Of a stretch of DNA of 64,000 bases, positions 25,235 to 33,270 are shown piece by piece. The position numbers and the translations under genes are program-made. The notes below the pieces were generated by a model. That model did not search any database and had not been told where the DNA came from. It was given only the letters and a program-made list of their open reading frames with translations. The stretch lies in contig NZ_CP022540.1 of assembly GCF_002237555.1 (NCBI RefSeq), positions 2,733,001 to 2,797,000 of the forward strand, written 5' to 3'. Source of the stretch: Antarctobacter heliothermus. Lineage in GTDB: Bacteria; Pseudomonadota; Alphaproteobacteria; Rhodobacterales; Rhodobacteraceae. The number at the start of each line of letters is the position of its first letter. Within the stretch, counting starts at the first letter, position 1.

Positions 25235-26959
25235 ATGGATGACGGTCCGAACAAAGCAACGGGGATATCCCGTGGCCTGACCAACTACGGGGACGCGGAT
25301 TTCTCGCGCTACCTGCGCGTAGCCAATGCCAAGTCGATGGGCTTCTCCGACGAGATGCTGAGCAAGCCGATTGTCGGCATCACGTCGACCTTTAACGAGT
25401 TCAATAACTGCCACCGCAGTGTGCCAGAACTCGTAGCGGCGGTGAAGCGTGGGGTGATTGCGGCAGGGGGGTTGCCGCTGGAGTTTCCGACGATCTCGCT
25501 CGGTGAGCCCTATCTCAACCCCACCGCTCTGTTCTTCCGCAACCTCATGGCCATGGACACCGAGGAGATGATCCGCGGACAGCCGATGGATGCAGTGGTA
25601 TTGATCGGTGGTTGCGACAAGACGGTGCCTGCGCAACTCATGGGGGCCGTTTCGGCGGGCCTGCCCGCAGTGCAACTGGTGACCGGTCCCCAACTGACCA
25701 ACCGTTGGCGCAACGAGCGGCTGGGCGCTTGCACGGATTGCCGTCGGTTCTGGGGTAAGTTCCGCTCCGGCGAGATCGACGAACCCACGATCAACGAGAT
25801 TGAAGGTAACCTGATTGCCACAGCAGGCACATGCGCTGTCATGGGCACGGCGTCTACCATGGCCGCCCTCGCCGAAGGGCTTGGCATGATGTTGCCTGGC
25901 ACCGCTGCAATCCCCGCCGTCCACGCGGACAGGCTGCGGGCAGCTGAGGCCTCGGGCCGGGCGGCGATCAAGCTGATCCAATCCGGAATTGGGGTCGGGG
26001 ATATCATCACCAAGGGTGCGATCAAGAATGCGCTCCGCGTACTGCTTGCCATTGGTGGCTCGACAAACGCGATCATCCATTTGACGGCAATTGCTGGGCG
26101 CGCGGGAATTAAGGTATCGCTCGACGAGCTTAACGAGCTGTCGGATACGACCCCTGTGCTGGTCAACCTCAAGCCAACCGGCCCCTACTACATGGAAGAC
26201 CTGCACGCCGCCGGTGGCATTGGCGCTGTTCTGCGCGAGCTGCGCCCGCTGCTTGATCTCGACTGCATGACCGTTACCGGCGAAACCCTGCGCGAGCGTC
26301 TCGACGGTGATCCGGGCTGGGTAAATAGGGAAGTCGTGCGCTCGCTCGAAGAGCCTCTTCAGCCAATGGGGGGCCTGGTAGCCCTGTTCGGTTCGCTTGC
26401 GCCTCGTGGGGCGATCATGAAGCGGGCCGCAGCTGATCCCGAGCTTTTCGAGAAAGAGGCACGCGCTGTCGTCTTCACTTCACTAGAGGATTTGGCCGCC
26501 CGGATTGACGACCCGGATCTCGACGTGACCGAAGACGATTGCCTCGTTCTGCAAAATGCCGGACCGATGTCGGAAACGCGTATGCCTGAGGCGGGATACC
26601 TTCCGATTCCCAAGAAGCTGGCGCAGAAGGGCGTGAAGGACATGCTCCGGATTTCCGATGCTCGGATGTCGGGCACGGCCTATGGTACGATCGTTCTGCA
26701 CATTACGCCTGACTCGGCGTCCGGCGGTCCGCTGGCGTATGTGCTCAATGGCGACCGGATTCGCGTTTCGGTAAAGGAGCGGCGCATTGATTTGCTGGTC
26801 GATGAGCAAGAGCTCGAACGACGCCGCAAGGAAATGGTTCTGCAGCCCGCAACAGCCAAGCGCGGTTACGCAAGGATGTTCGGAAATGAGATCCTCCTTG
26901 CCGATCAGGGCTGCGACTTCGCTAGCCTTGTGGCGGATCCGGACTCTCTGGGGGAATAG
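25235..26959 (+). CDS. IlvD/Edd-family dehydratase (sugar-acid dehydratase type)
   Basis: The 574-residue protein has the three Fe-S cysteine contexts of the family: FNEFNNCHRSV, LIGGCDKTVPAQLMGA and ATAGTCAVMGTASTMA. It also has GGSTNAIIHLTAIAGRAG and the active-site Ser in SDARMSGTAYGTIVLH. Its length and the GACTDCRRFWGKF insertion fit pentonate/hexonate dehydratases better than IlvD, which has 610 or more residues. It would remove water from a polyhydroxy acid to give a 2-oxo-3-deoxy acid. It lies 66 bp after the RraA-like gene and closes module B. Confidence 0.88.
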   Translation: MDDGPNKATGISRGLTNYGDADFSRYLRVANAKSMGFSDEMLSKPIVGITSTFNEFNNCHRSVPELVAAVKRGVIAAGGLPLEFPTISLGEPYLNPTALFFRNLMAMDTEEMIRGQPMDAVVLIGGCDKTVPAQLMGAVSAGLPAVQLVTGPQLTNRWRNERLGACTDCRRFWGKFRSGEIDEPTINEIEGNLIATAGTCAVMGTASTMAALAEGLGMMLPGTAAIPAVHADRLRAAEASGRAAIKLIQSGIGVGDIITKGAIKNALRVLLAIGGSTNAIIHLTAIAGRAGIKVSLDELNELSDTTPVLVNLKPTGPYYMEDLHAAGGIGAVLRELRPLLDLDCMTVTGETLRERLDGDPGWVNREVVRSLEEPLQPMGGLVALFGSLAPRGAIMKRAAADPELFEKEARAVVFTSLEDLAARIDDPDLDVTEDDCLVLQNAGPMSETRMPEAGYLPIPKKLAQKGVKDMLRISDARMSGTAYGTIVLHITPDSASGGPLAYVLNGDRIRVSVKERRIDLLVDEQELERRRKEMVLQPATAKRGYARMFGNEILLADQGCDFASLVADPDSLGE

Positions 26960-27305
26960 GCCCGGAGCCTTCGTTTCTGGCGGCTCGGGATGGTGCATGG
27001 TTCGTTGAGCTACTGAACCGTCCCGGGTGGCCCGAGGCTTGTTGTCAATAATTTCGTGGCCTTGGTTTCAGTTACCTGACCTTCGTCTTCAAGGCCGTGC
27101 TGCACGATGCAGTGGATGACCGGTTCGGGGAAACTGCATCGCAGCGATAGCCGAGCCGGCGAAAGTCCGGATTGGGCCGGAAGCAACGTCTTTCTCAAGA
27201 GATCACGCGCAGAACCTACTGGAAGGTAACAAGGATGCTCATAGTTGCTTCCTCGTAATTACCTGCGTCATAAGGTTTTATCAGATCGTGGCGCGGAGAT
27301 AGGCG
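26960..27305. other. Intergenic region at the left edge of a decayed accessory patch
   Basis: No supported gene is seen in these 346 bases. Near 27015-27035 the sequence ACTGAACCGTCCCGGGT looks like the ends of some insertion sequences, but no matching partner end or transposase was found. A GGAGAT ribosome site at 27295-27300 belongs to the broken gene that follows. Confidence 0.4.
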
Positions 27306-28769
27306 ATGGACGGTAGCGTTGAATGGACAGAGATGGGTGTTGCGTCAGGCCTCAATCACCTGGCGATGCTTTCACCTATTGAAAACTTTTATCAGGGGCT
27401 CCTTCCGGGCTTTAGCTCGATCACTACCGTCTGCGGCATTATTCGTTCCACGCTTGGTGGGTCACGCATAACCTGAGGCACACGCGGATCACATCTACCG
27501 ATGAGTTCGATGCACATGTTCGCCGGATCGAAGCTCTTTATGCGCTCGCTTGTGCGCAACACCCCTACGAGAGCGGCATCGCTGGCTCGAGATTTGCCAA
27601 TTGGAAGTTAAAAACGGGGGGAGCGGCAAGATAGACTTCAGTGCTGAGACCGACCTCAGTACGCCCCGGGAAAAAAGATACATAAGCCCGAAGCGCGGCG
27701 ATTTCCTTGGCACTTATTTTGGCCAAATGCGCGAGTGCGGTTTGCTGACTCGTGCCAGAGAACACAAAATTCCAATCCCGACTGAGATCGGCAAGTTGCT
27801 GGCAGAAGCTTACGAGGAATCCTTCCCCATTCCTATTGATCGATTCTTCGAGATCGCGCGTGCGGGCGTTGTGGACCGAGGCGAGCTCGCAGAGATGTTG
27901 CCGTTAGCCCCGTCAAAACTGGATCATGATAGCCAGGAGGCTGAGCTTCTTCGTGAGATCCTGATTGGTGGCGACGAAAACATGGATCCCGGGCAGAAGC
28001 GGCGGAACACTCTTTTGGCTATTCTGAACGTCTCACGAAAAACAGCCAGAGGAGCGGTGGGCCAGGATGCCTTGCGTTGGTACTGGGCGGAGACCGAGCC
28101 AGATGGTGATTTCGCTGAAGTCCATACCGCGTGGCAGCACTACCAGGCGGCAGACATGCTGCGTGTCGCTTATGAGGCTTTGATGAACCATGCGATCTTC
28201 GGGATCGAGGAGTCAGCCGATGGAGTAGCTATGCCGGTATTGGCAAGCCGTCTGGTGGAAGACGTGCCGGACGTCCCGTTTGATGGCTGGCTGACAACAC
28301 TATCGGCGTCGGACAAAAGCCTCAAGGAGATGCAGGAAGAGGCCCGCGGTGAAGAGCCATCTCTTGAGGTGATCATGACCGTATTTGCAAGCCTGTGGCG
28401 CAAATGGGGGGGAGGGCGTCCGAGCTTGCTGAGAGCCTGAATGCCAAGCCAGTCTTCCAGACATGTGCGACGGAACTGTCATGGATCGAAGCACACAGGA
28501 CTATGAGTGCTCGTGAGGCTATGGGGCTCCTCATAAATGATCGGATCATCCGTCGCCATCTCGAGGTAGCGGCAAGGAAACTCTGGCTTCAGGGTGGCTA
28601 TACATATCTAATTGAGCTGGAGGATGCCCGCCTGCGCGCTCGTTCCAGGATAAAGGTCGAGCCCAGTGGTCCTCGCCTGCACACCGCAAGGATCTTCCTT
28701 GAGGATGTCGGCCTTCTCGAAGATGGCTGCATCACCGATAGGGGACTGAAGTATCTCGAGACCCAGTGA
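27306..28769 (+). pseudogene. Broken ~488-codon gene, winged-helix-like accessory/defence-island protein
   Basis: One continuous protein is spread over four frame segments. ATG 27306, with GGAGAT upstream, reads VASGLNHLAMLSPIENFYQG then LLPGFSSITT; the frame moves at 27426-27428 to LRHYSFHAWWVTHN and RRIEALYALACAQHPYESGI. It moves again in the G6 run 27616-27621 to IDFSAETDLSTPREK and the long middle, and again in the G7 run 28406-28412 to the C-terminal part ending GLKYLETQ. Each break equals one lost base in a homopolymer. The pattern LPG-S-T-R-RhYsF-W resembles uncharacterised proteins of defence-type islands (DUF6361-like). No function is assigned. Codon use and GC differ from neighbours. 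Confidence 0.75.
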
Positions 28770-28825
28770 GAGACGGCGGGATGCAGATTGGCGCTCCGAT
28801 GAAGATGCATTCAAGGAACTGACAT

Positions 28826-29008
28826 TTGCGCTACGACGAGACATTTAATCAGGATGGATTTCACTCGGCCCTCCTGACCAGCTACAGCTTTGATCCAATA
28901 GTCTTCAGGAAAGTGATCCTTACAAGGATGAGGAGCAATGGCTGCCGTAACATCGCCGCCCTCGTCGATCAGTATATGCTGAACGTTTTACGCTCGATGT
29001 CTCGGTAA
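28826..29008 (+). pseudogene. Truncated N-terminus of a phospholipase-D-like partner protein
   Basis: From TTG 28826 the frame reads FHSALLTSYSFDPIVFRKVI then LTRMRSNGCRNIAALVDQYM before a stop at 29006-29008. This resembles the first ~50 residues of PLD/HKD-domain proteins that form two-gene modules with the preceding kind of gene. The HKD catalytic motifs would lie further on and are absent. It begins 57 bases after the previous gene's stop. Assignment rests on pattern memory, and no remaining part of the gene is visible before tRNA-Phe. Confidence 0.45.
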
Positions 29009-29200
29009 ATGCTCGCCTTCGAGCGCGACAAGATTTCGCAAACCCGTCCGATCGGTAGCAGAACGTCGTGTGCAGTTGCTGACCTGTCCATCTGTTATTT
29101 CCATGTGATTGACTGAAGATGAAATGATGTCGACCTGGTTTCGCCGGAAGTGCAAATGTGCGAGAATGTCGACTTCATGCAACGAATGAAGGAGAGAAGT

Positions 29201-29222
29201 CTGTCGTCCCGCTGTCGTCCCG
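29201..29222. repeat. Exact 11-bp tandem duplication
   Basis: CTGTCGTCCCG occurs twice head-to-tail (29201-29211 and 29212-29222), about 70 bases from the 3' end of tRNA-Phe. It could be a scar of integration, excision or slippage in the decayed patch. Confidence 0.6.
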
Positions 29223-29290
29223 ACGCTATGGAAATCAGCAATGAGTGAGAATAGACAGCAGAAATTTTCATATATTTCAGCTGTTTATAA

Positions 29291-29365
29291 TGGTGCCCGG
29301 GGGCGGAATCGAACCACCGACACGAGGATTTTCAATCCACTGCTCTACCCCTGAGCTACCCGGGC
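29291..29365 (-). tRNA. tRNA-Phe (anticodon GAA)
   Basis: The minus strand folds as a 75-nt tRNA. Acceptor stem GCCCGGG/CCCGGGC is perfect, D arm is GCTC-AGGGGTA-GAGC, anticodon loop TTGAAAA has GAA, and the T arm is GGTGG-TTCGATT-CCGCC. Discriminator A and an encoded CCA end it. The anticodon stem GTGGA/TCCTC contains a U-U mismatch at its second pair. The 3' end faces the decayed accessory patch, the side on which integrating elements normally insert. Confidence 0.95.
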
Positions 29366-29500
29366 ACGGGAGAAGGAAAACCTTCGGGTGGAGGCGGTTT
29401 AGCCGAGGTCTGACCCGGTGTCCAGCGGGTATTGCAACTGTTTTTTCATCCGGAAGAACCACCTCTTTCAATGGCTGACAGGGCAGGCTACATCCTTTGG

Positions 29501-30559
29501 ATGACTCTCATTGCGGACAGCCTCAACACCTTTTTTACGCATGACTACGACTGCGTCATCGACGTGCGCAGCCCGGCAGAATTTGCAGAAGATCGCGTAC
29601 CAGGGGCTATCAATCTTCCCGTTCTCGACAACGAAGAACGGGCGCAGGTCGGAACGATCTACAAACAGGAAAGCCCGTTCAAAGCCCGCAAGATCGGCGC
29701 CGCTTTGGTGTTTCGAAATGCCGCCGCACATATCTCAGGGCCGTTGGCACATCATCATGGCGGTTGGCGTCCGCTGGTCTACTGTTGGCGGGGCGGGCAA
29801 CGGTCTGGTGCTTTCACTTGGATGCTGCGGGAAATTGGATGGCGTGCAGAGGTGGTTCAGGGCGGATACAAGACCTATCGCCGCCTCGTGACGCGAGCGC
29901 TTTACGACAATGCGTTGCCGCATCGCCTTATTCAACTTGGGGGTTACACCGGGACGGCCAAAACGGCACTTCTGCCGCGATTGGCAGAGCGGGGTATACA
30001 GGCGCTGGATCTGGAAGGTCTGGCGCGACATCGCGGCTCGCTGCTGGGGGAAATGCCCGGAGGGCAGCCCGCACAGAAGGGTTTCGAATCCGATCTGATT
30101 CGGGCTTTGAATGCGCTCGACCCGGCGTCACCGGTGGTGGTCGAGGCGGAAAGCAGCAAGATCGGTCAGATCAACCTGCCGCCCGCTCTTTGGGACGCGA
30201 TGAAGATTGCTCCGTGGATTGAGATCACCGCCCCGGTCGAGGCCCGCGCACGATATCTGGCCGAGGCCTACGTCGATATTCTTGCTGACGGGCCGCGCTT
30301 GTCCGAAATGCTTGCACCGTTGCGGTTCTACAGGGGGCATGAACTGGTCGATCGCTGGGACACTATGATAGCAGCGGGGGAGCGGCTGGCGCTTTGCCGG
30401 TCCCTGGCAGAGGACCACTATGATCCTGCTTATCGGACATCGATGCGCGCGCAGGCGACGCGTTTCATTCACCGCGAAGAGACAACCGCGCTGACGCCTC
30501 GGGCGTTGGATGCTCTGGCCGATCGGTTGGCCGTACATCTTCAGACGATCCGGATCTGA
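29501..30559 (+). CDS. mnmH: tRNA 2-selenouridine synthase
   Basis: The 352-residue protein has an N-terminal rhodanese domain with DVRSPAEFAEDRVPGAINLP and the active Cys95 in VYCWRGGQRSG, then a P-loop GGYTGTAKT (residues 147-155). This is the MnmH/SelU layout. It replaces sulfur by selenium in 2-thiouridine at the tRNA wobble position, using selenophosphate made by SelD, the convergent neighbour. The start at 29501 is chosen because the family begins within about 15 residues of the rhodanese Asp; ATGs at 29471 or further upstream give atypical extensions. The 3' ends of mnmH and selD overlap by 19 bp. Confidence 0.92.
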   Translation: MTLIADSLNTFFTHDYDCVIDVRSPAEFAEDRVPGAINLPVLDNEERAQVGTIYKQESPFKARKIGAALVFRNAAAHISGPLAHHHGGWRPLVYCWRGGQRSGAFTWMLREIGWRAEVVQGGYKTYRRLVTRALYDNALPHRLIQLGGYTGTAKTALLPRLAERGIQALDLEGLARHRGSLLGEMPGGQPAQKGFESDLIRALNALDPASPVVVEAESSKIGQINLPPALWDAMKIAPWIEITAPVEARARYLAEAYVDILADGPRLSEMLAPLRFYRGHELVDRWDTMIAAGERLALCRSLAEDHYDPAYRTSMRAQATRFIHREETTALTPRALDALADRLAVHLQTIRI

Positions 30560-32667
30560 CCTGTCTTGTCCGTGATGCGGCCAATGATGCACGCCTGATA
30601 CCCCGCAGCGCGCAGGGCGGTCAGGTGCGTGTCCACATCCCCCGCCACCGCTGCCAACAAACCGCCAGCCGTCTGAGGGTCGATCAGCAGATCGTGTTGC
30701 GGCGTGTGGTCAAGATCGGGGACGGGGGCGCGGTTGTCGGGATACAGGCTTGAGCGGATGCCGCTGGCAGACAGGTCAAGCGCGCCCGCCATCAGAGGCA
30801 CATGATTTACGGCGACTTCTGCGCCCACGGCTGAATTCAGGCAGATGTTGCGCAAATGGCCCAGCAAGCCAAAGCCGGTGACATCTGTCATGGCGTGGGA
30901 ATCCGACAGGATCGCCGATGCCTGTGCCTGCGACTGCATCATCAGATTCAGTGCCGCGCGCACATCCGCGCCACGCGCGCGACCGGCCATTTCGGCCGCC
31001 ATCACGACGCCCGAGCCCAGCGGTTTGGTCAGGATCAACGCATCGCCCGGGCGCGCACCCGTCAGACCTATGGGCGTGTGATCACATCTCCCAATGACGG
31101 TAAATCCGATTGTCAGCTCCGACCCTTGGGAACTGTGCCCGCCGACAATTTCCGCGCCAGCCTCTGCCATCACTTCGCGGGCGGCAGTCATGATTTCGCG
31201 CAATGTGCGCGTGGCCAGAGCAGGGGCCATGCGAGGAAGAATGAGATTGGTCAGAACCGCGTTGGGTTGCGCGCCCATGGCCCAGATGTCGCCCAAGGCA
31301 TGCTGCGCGGCGATCCGTGTCATAGTCACGGGGTCGCGGACAAACTCACGCAGATGGTCGGTGCTGATCACAGTCCGTGCTCCGCCCATGGTGATGATCG
31401 CCGCGTCATCCCCGGGCAGCCCACCCGCTCCCAACGCTTGTAGCAAGGCATCTTGACCCAACTTGGCGCCGCAGCCGCCACACAGCACCTTGTCGCCAAG
31501 CGCCTCTGCCCCTGCGGCCCGAACGGCAGGCAGAGATTGTGTCGGCATTTGTGGCAGGTCTCTGAATTTCGACATGAATTTCTGGTCGATCCGATCCTTC
31601 CATCGCCAGACCCACGGGCCTGAGAAGGTCACTCCAAACCGGTTGCCCAGAGCCGATTTATCCCCCAACGAGAGAAGCTTCAGATAGTCGGCTTGTGGAT
31701 GATATCTTTTCGTTTGACCGGTTTCCTGCAATGCGGCGCGCAGGTTGTGGGCCAGAACCGGAGCCTGCCGCACCGCATAGACGCCCGCCTTTGGGCGCGG
31801 GGCAAAGGCCATGTCTGCGCAATCGCCAACGGCAAAGACATGCTTGCCCGAGCTTTGCAACATTGGGTCCACAGTGACGAATCCGTCGCGATGAGACAGG
31901 CCGGTCTGAGATAGCCATGGGTGCGGGCGTGCACCGGCGGCACCACAGATGAACCCGGCCTCGATTGTCCGGTCGGCCAGCCTGACAACTTCGGCGGTGA
32001 CCGCGATGACCTCTGCGGATTCGTGTATTTCAATGCCTGCCTCGATCAAGGCGCGTCGCATCCTCCGGGACGCGCGTGCAGGCAGGGCATCTAGTAAAGT
32101 GTCCCGTTCGATCAAATGCAACCGGGCAGGGCGGGCGGCCAGGGTCAAGGCATGGCTCATCGCTAAAATCAGTTCTGCCCCCGCAACGCCGCCCCCGATG
32201 ACGGCGACAGAGGCCGGGCCAGTGGTGGACAGAAAGATCTGCCAAGCGTCGGCGAAAGCCTCCAGCGGTTTGGCAGGAACCGCATGTTCGGCAAATCCGG
32301 GCAGCTCAGTCATGGTGGTTGTTATGCCGATGTCGATGCTGGCGACATCGTATTCAATGGGCGGACGGTCAGGAACTCTGATTTCCCTGCGGTGCAGATC
32401 GATGCCGGTTGCGGCGCCGAGCACAAACCGGGCATTGGCGAAACGCGCCAACTGTACAAGATCGATTTCCAGAGCCTCACGCGTATAGTGCCCGGCAATA
32501 TGGCCGGGCAGCATTCCAGAATAGGCGGCCGTCGGATTGGGGCTGATCAACGTCAGTCGCGCTCCGGGCAGAGGTTTCATGCCCCAGGATCGGAGTAGCA
32601 GCGCATGTGTATGACCTCCGCCGACCAGCACCAGATCGCGGGTCGCGGGATGGGGCGTTGACTGCAT
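30541..32667 (-). CDS. selD: FAD-dependent oxidoreductase / selenide, water dikinase fusion
   Basis: The 708-residue protein joins two units. Residues 1 to about 365 form a pyridine-nucleotide-disulfide-type oxidoreductase (LVLVGGGHTHALLL, VAVIGGGVAGAELILAMSHA, VFAVGDCADMAFAPRPKAG). Residues from about 385 form SelD, with the active Cys in LCGGCGAKLG, ATP-site GDDAAIITM, AIGGH-like IVGGHSSQGSELTIGF and TDVTGFGLLGHL. SelD makes selenophosphate from selenide and ATP; the oxidoreductase may supply reduced selenium. The ATG at 32667 follows AAGGAGG, preferred over 32697. It is convergent with mnmH, its likely client. Confidence 0.92.
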   Translation of the reverse strand: MQSTPHPATRDLVLVGGGHTHALLLRSWGMKPLPGARLTLISPNPTAAYSGMLPGHIAGHYTREALEIDLVQLARFANARFVLGAATGIDLHRREIRVPDRPPIEYDVASIDIGITTTMTELPGFAEHAVPAKPLEAFADAWQIFLSTTGPASVAVIGGGVAGAELILAMSHALTLAARPARLHLIERDTLLDALPARASRRMRRALIEAGIEIHESAEVIAVTAEVVRLADRTIEAGFICGAAGARPHPWLSQTGLSHRDGFVTVDPMLQSSGKHVFAVGDCADMAFAPRPKAGVYAVRQAPVLAHNLRAALQETGQTKRYHPQADYLKLLSLGDKSALGNRFGVTFSGPWVWRWKDRIDQKFMSKFRDLPQMPTQSLPAVRAAGAEALGDKVLCGGCGAKLGQDALLQALGAGGLPGDDAAIITMGGARTVISTDHLREFVRDPVTMTRIAAQHALGDIWAMGAQPNAVLTNLILPRMAPALATRTLREIMTAAREVMAEAGAEIVGGHSSQGSELTIGFTVIGRCDHTPIGLTGARPGDALILTKPLGSGVVMAAEMAGRARGADVRAALNLMMQSQAQASAILSDSHAMTDVTGFGLLGHLRNICLNSAVGAEVAVNHVPLMAGALDLSASGIRSSLYPDNRAPVPDLDHTPQHDLLIDPQTAGGLLAAVAGDVDTHLTALRAAGYQACIIGRITDKTGQIRIV

Positions 32668-32733
32668 CTCGGCCTCCTTCGCTATGCCGTGCCGCATTCT
32701 GCGACAGCCCCCCGCATAACGCCGATGTCCCTT

Positions 32734-33270
32734 TCAGAAAAGTGTGATCTCTTGCATGACGGGCCTTGGGATCAGGGCCGGTTTTTCCGGTGGCAAAGAG
32801 ATTGCCTCAGCCGAAACCAACAACTGGCGCACCCTCCCGTCTGTCGGCCAAAAGCGGATGCGTCGCGCGGCCGTGCCAGACACGCATTCTGCGACGCAGG
32901 GAATCCCCTCATCAGACAGGAACTGCCTGGCGAATGCGGCGTTTGACGCACCGATGTCGCGCAGGTTGCCTATCATGCTGGCTCCGCCAAAGACTTTTGC
33001 CCGCAGTCGGCCACGTTCGGCCCCTTTGCGCAGCAGCCCGTTGATCAGCAGCTCCATTGCATAGGCACCATATCGGACACTCGCCCCGCCGCCGCCCTCG
33101 CGGTTGGGCAAGAGAAAGTGGTTCAGGCCGCCAATCCGGCGCGTGGTATCAAACATGCAGACCGCAATGCATGACCCCAGAACGGTGGTCATCACCACCG
33201 TCGGATCCTCGGATATCTCGTATTCGCCCTGGATGACGTTGACGACTGTCTCAGTGGTTCTTGTCATCAC
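32734..33270 (-). CDS. cheD: Chemoreceptor glutamine deamidase CheD
   Basis: The 178-residue protein has the CheD core TTVLGSCIAVCMFD and RRIGGLNHFLLP. The triad Thr28, Cys34 and His51 has the same spacing as in characterised CheD proteins (T21/C27/H44 of Thermotoga). It deamidates receptor glutamines and can interact with other chemotaxis proteins. It overlaps the cheB stop by ATGA and is the last gene of the che operon. Confidence 0.93.
   Translation of the reverse strand: MMTRTTETVVNVIQGEYEISEDPTVVMTTVLGSCIAVCMFDTTRRIGGLNHFLLPNREGGGGASVRYGAYAMELLINGLLRKGAERGRLRAKVFGGASMIGNLRDIGASNAAFARQFLSDEGIPCVAECVSGTAARRIRFWPTDGRVRQLLVSAEAISLPPEKPALIPRPVMQEITLF

Noticed and set aside
27010..27198. Minus-strand frame of 62 codons near an IS-like end
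   Set aside because: No family match, no ribosome site, and no second inverted repeat to support an insertion sequence.
29245..29478. Plus-strand frame containing MVPGGGIEPPTRGFSIHC
   Set aside because: It is the well-known false translation of the antisense of a tRNA gene; the DNA is tRNA-Phe.
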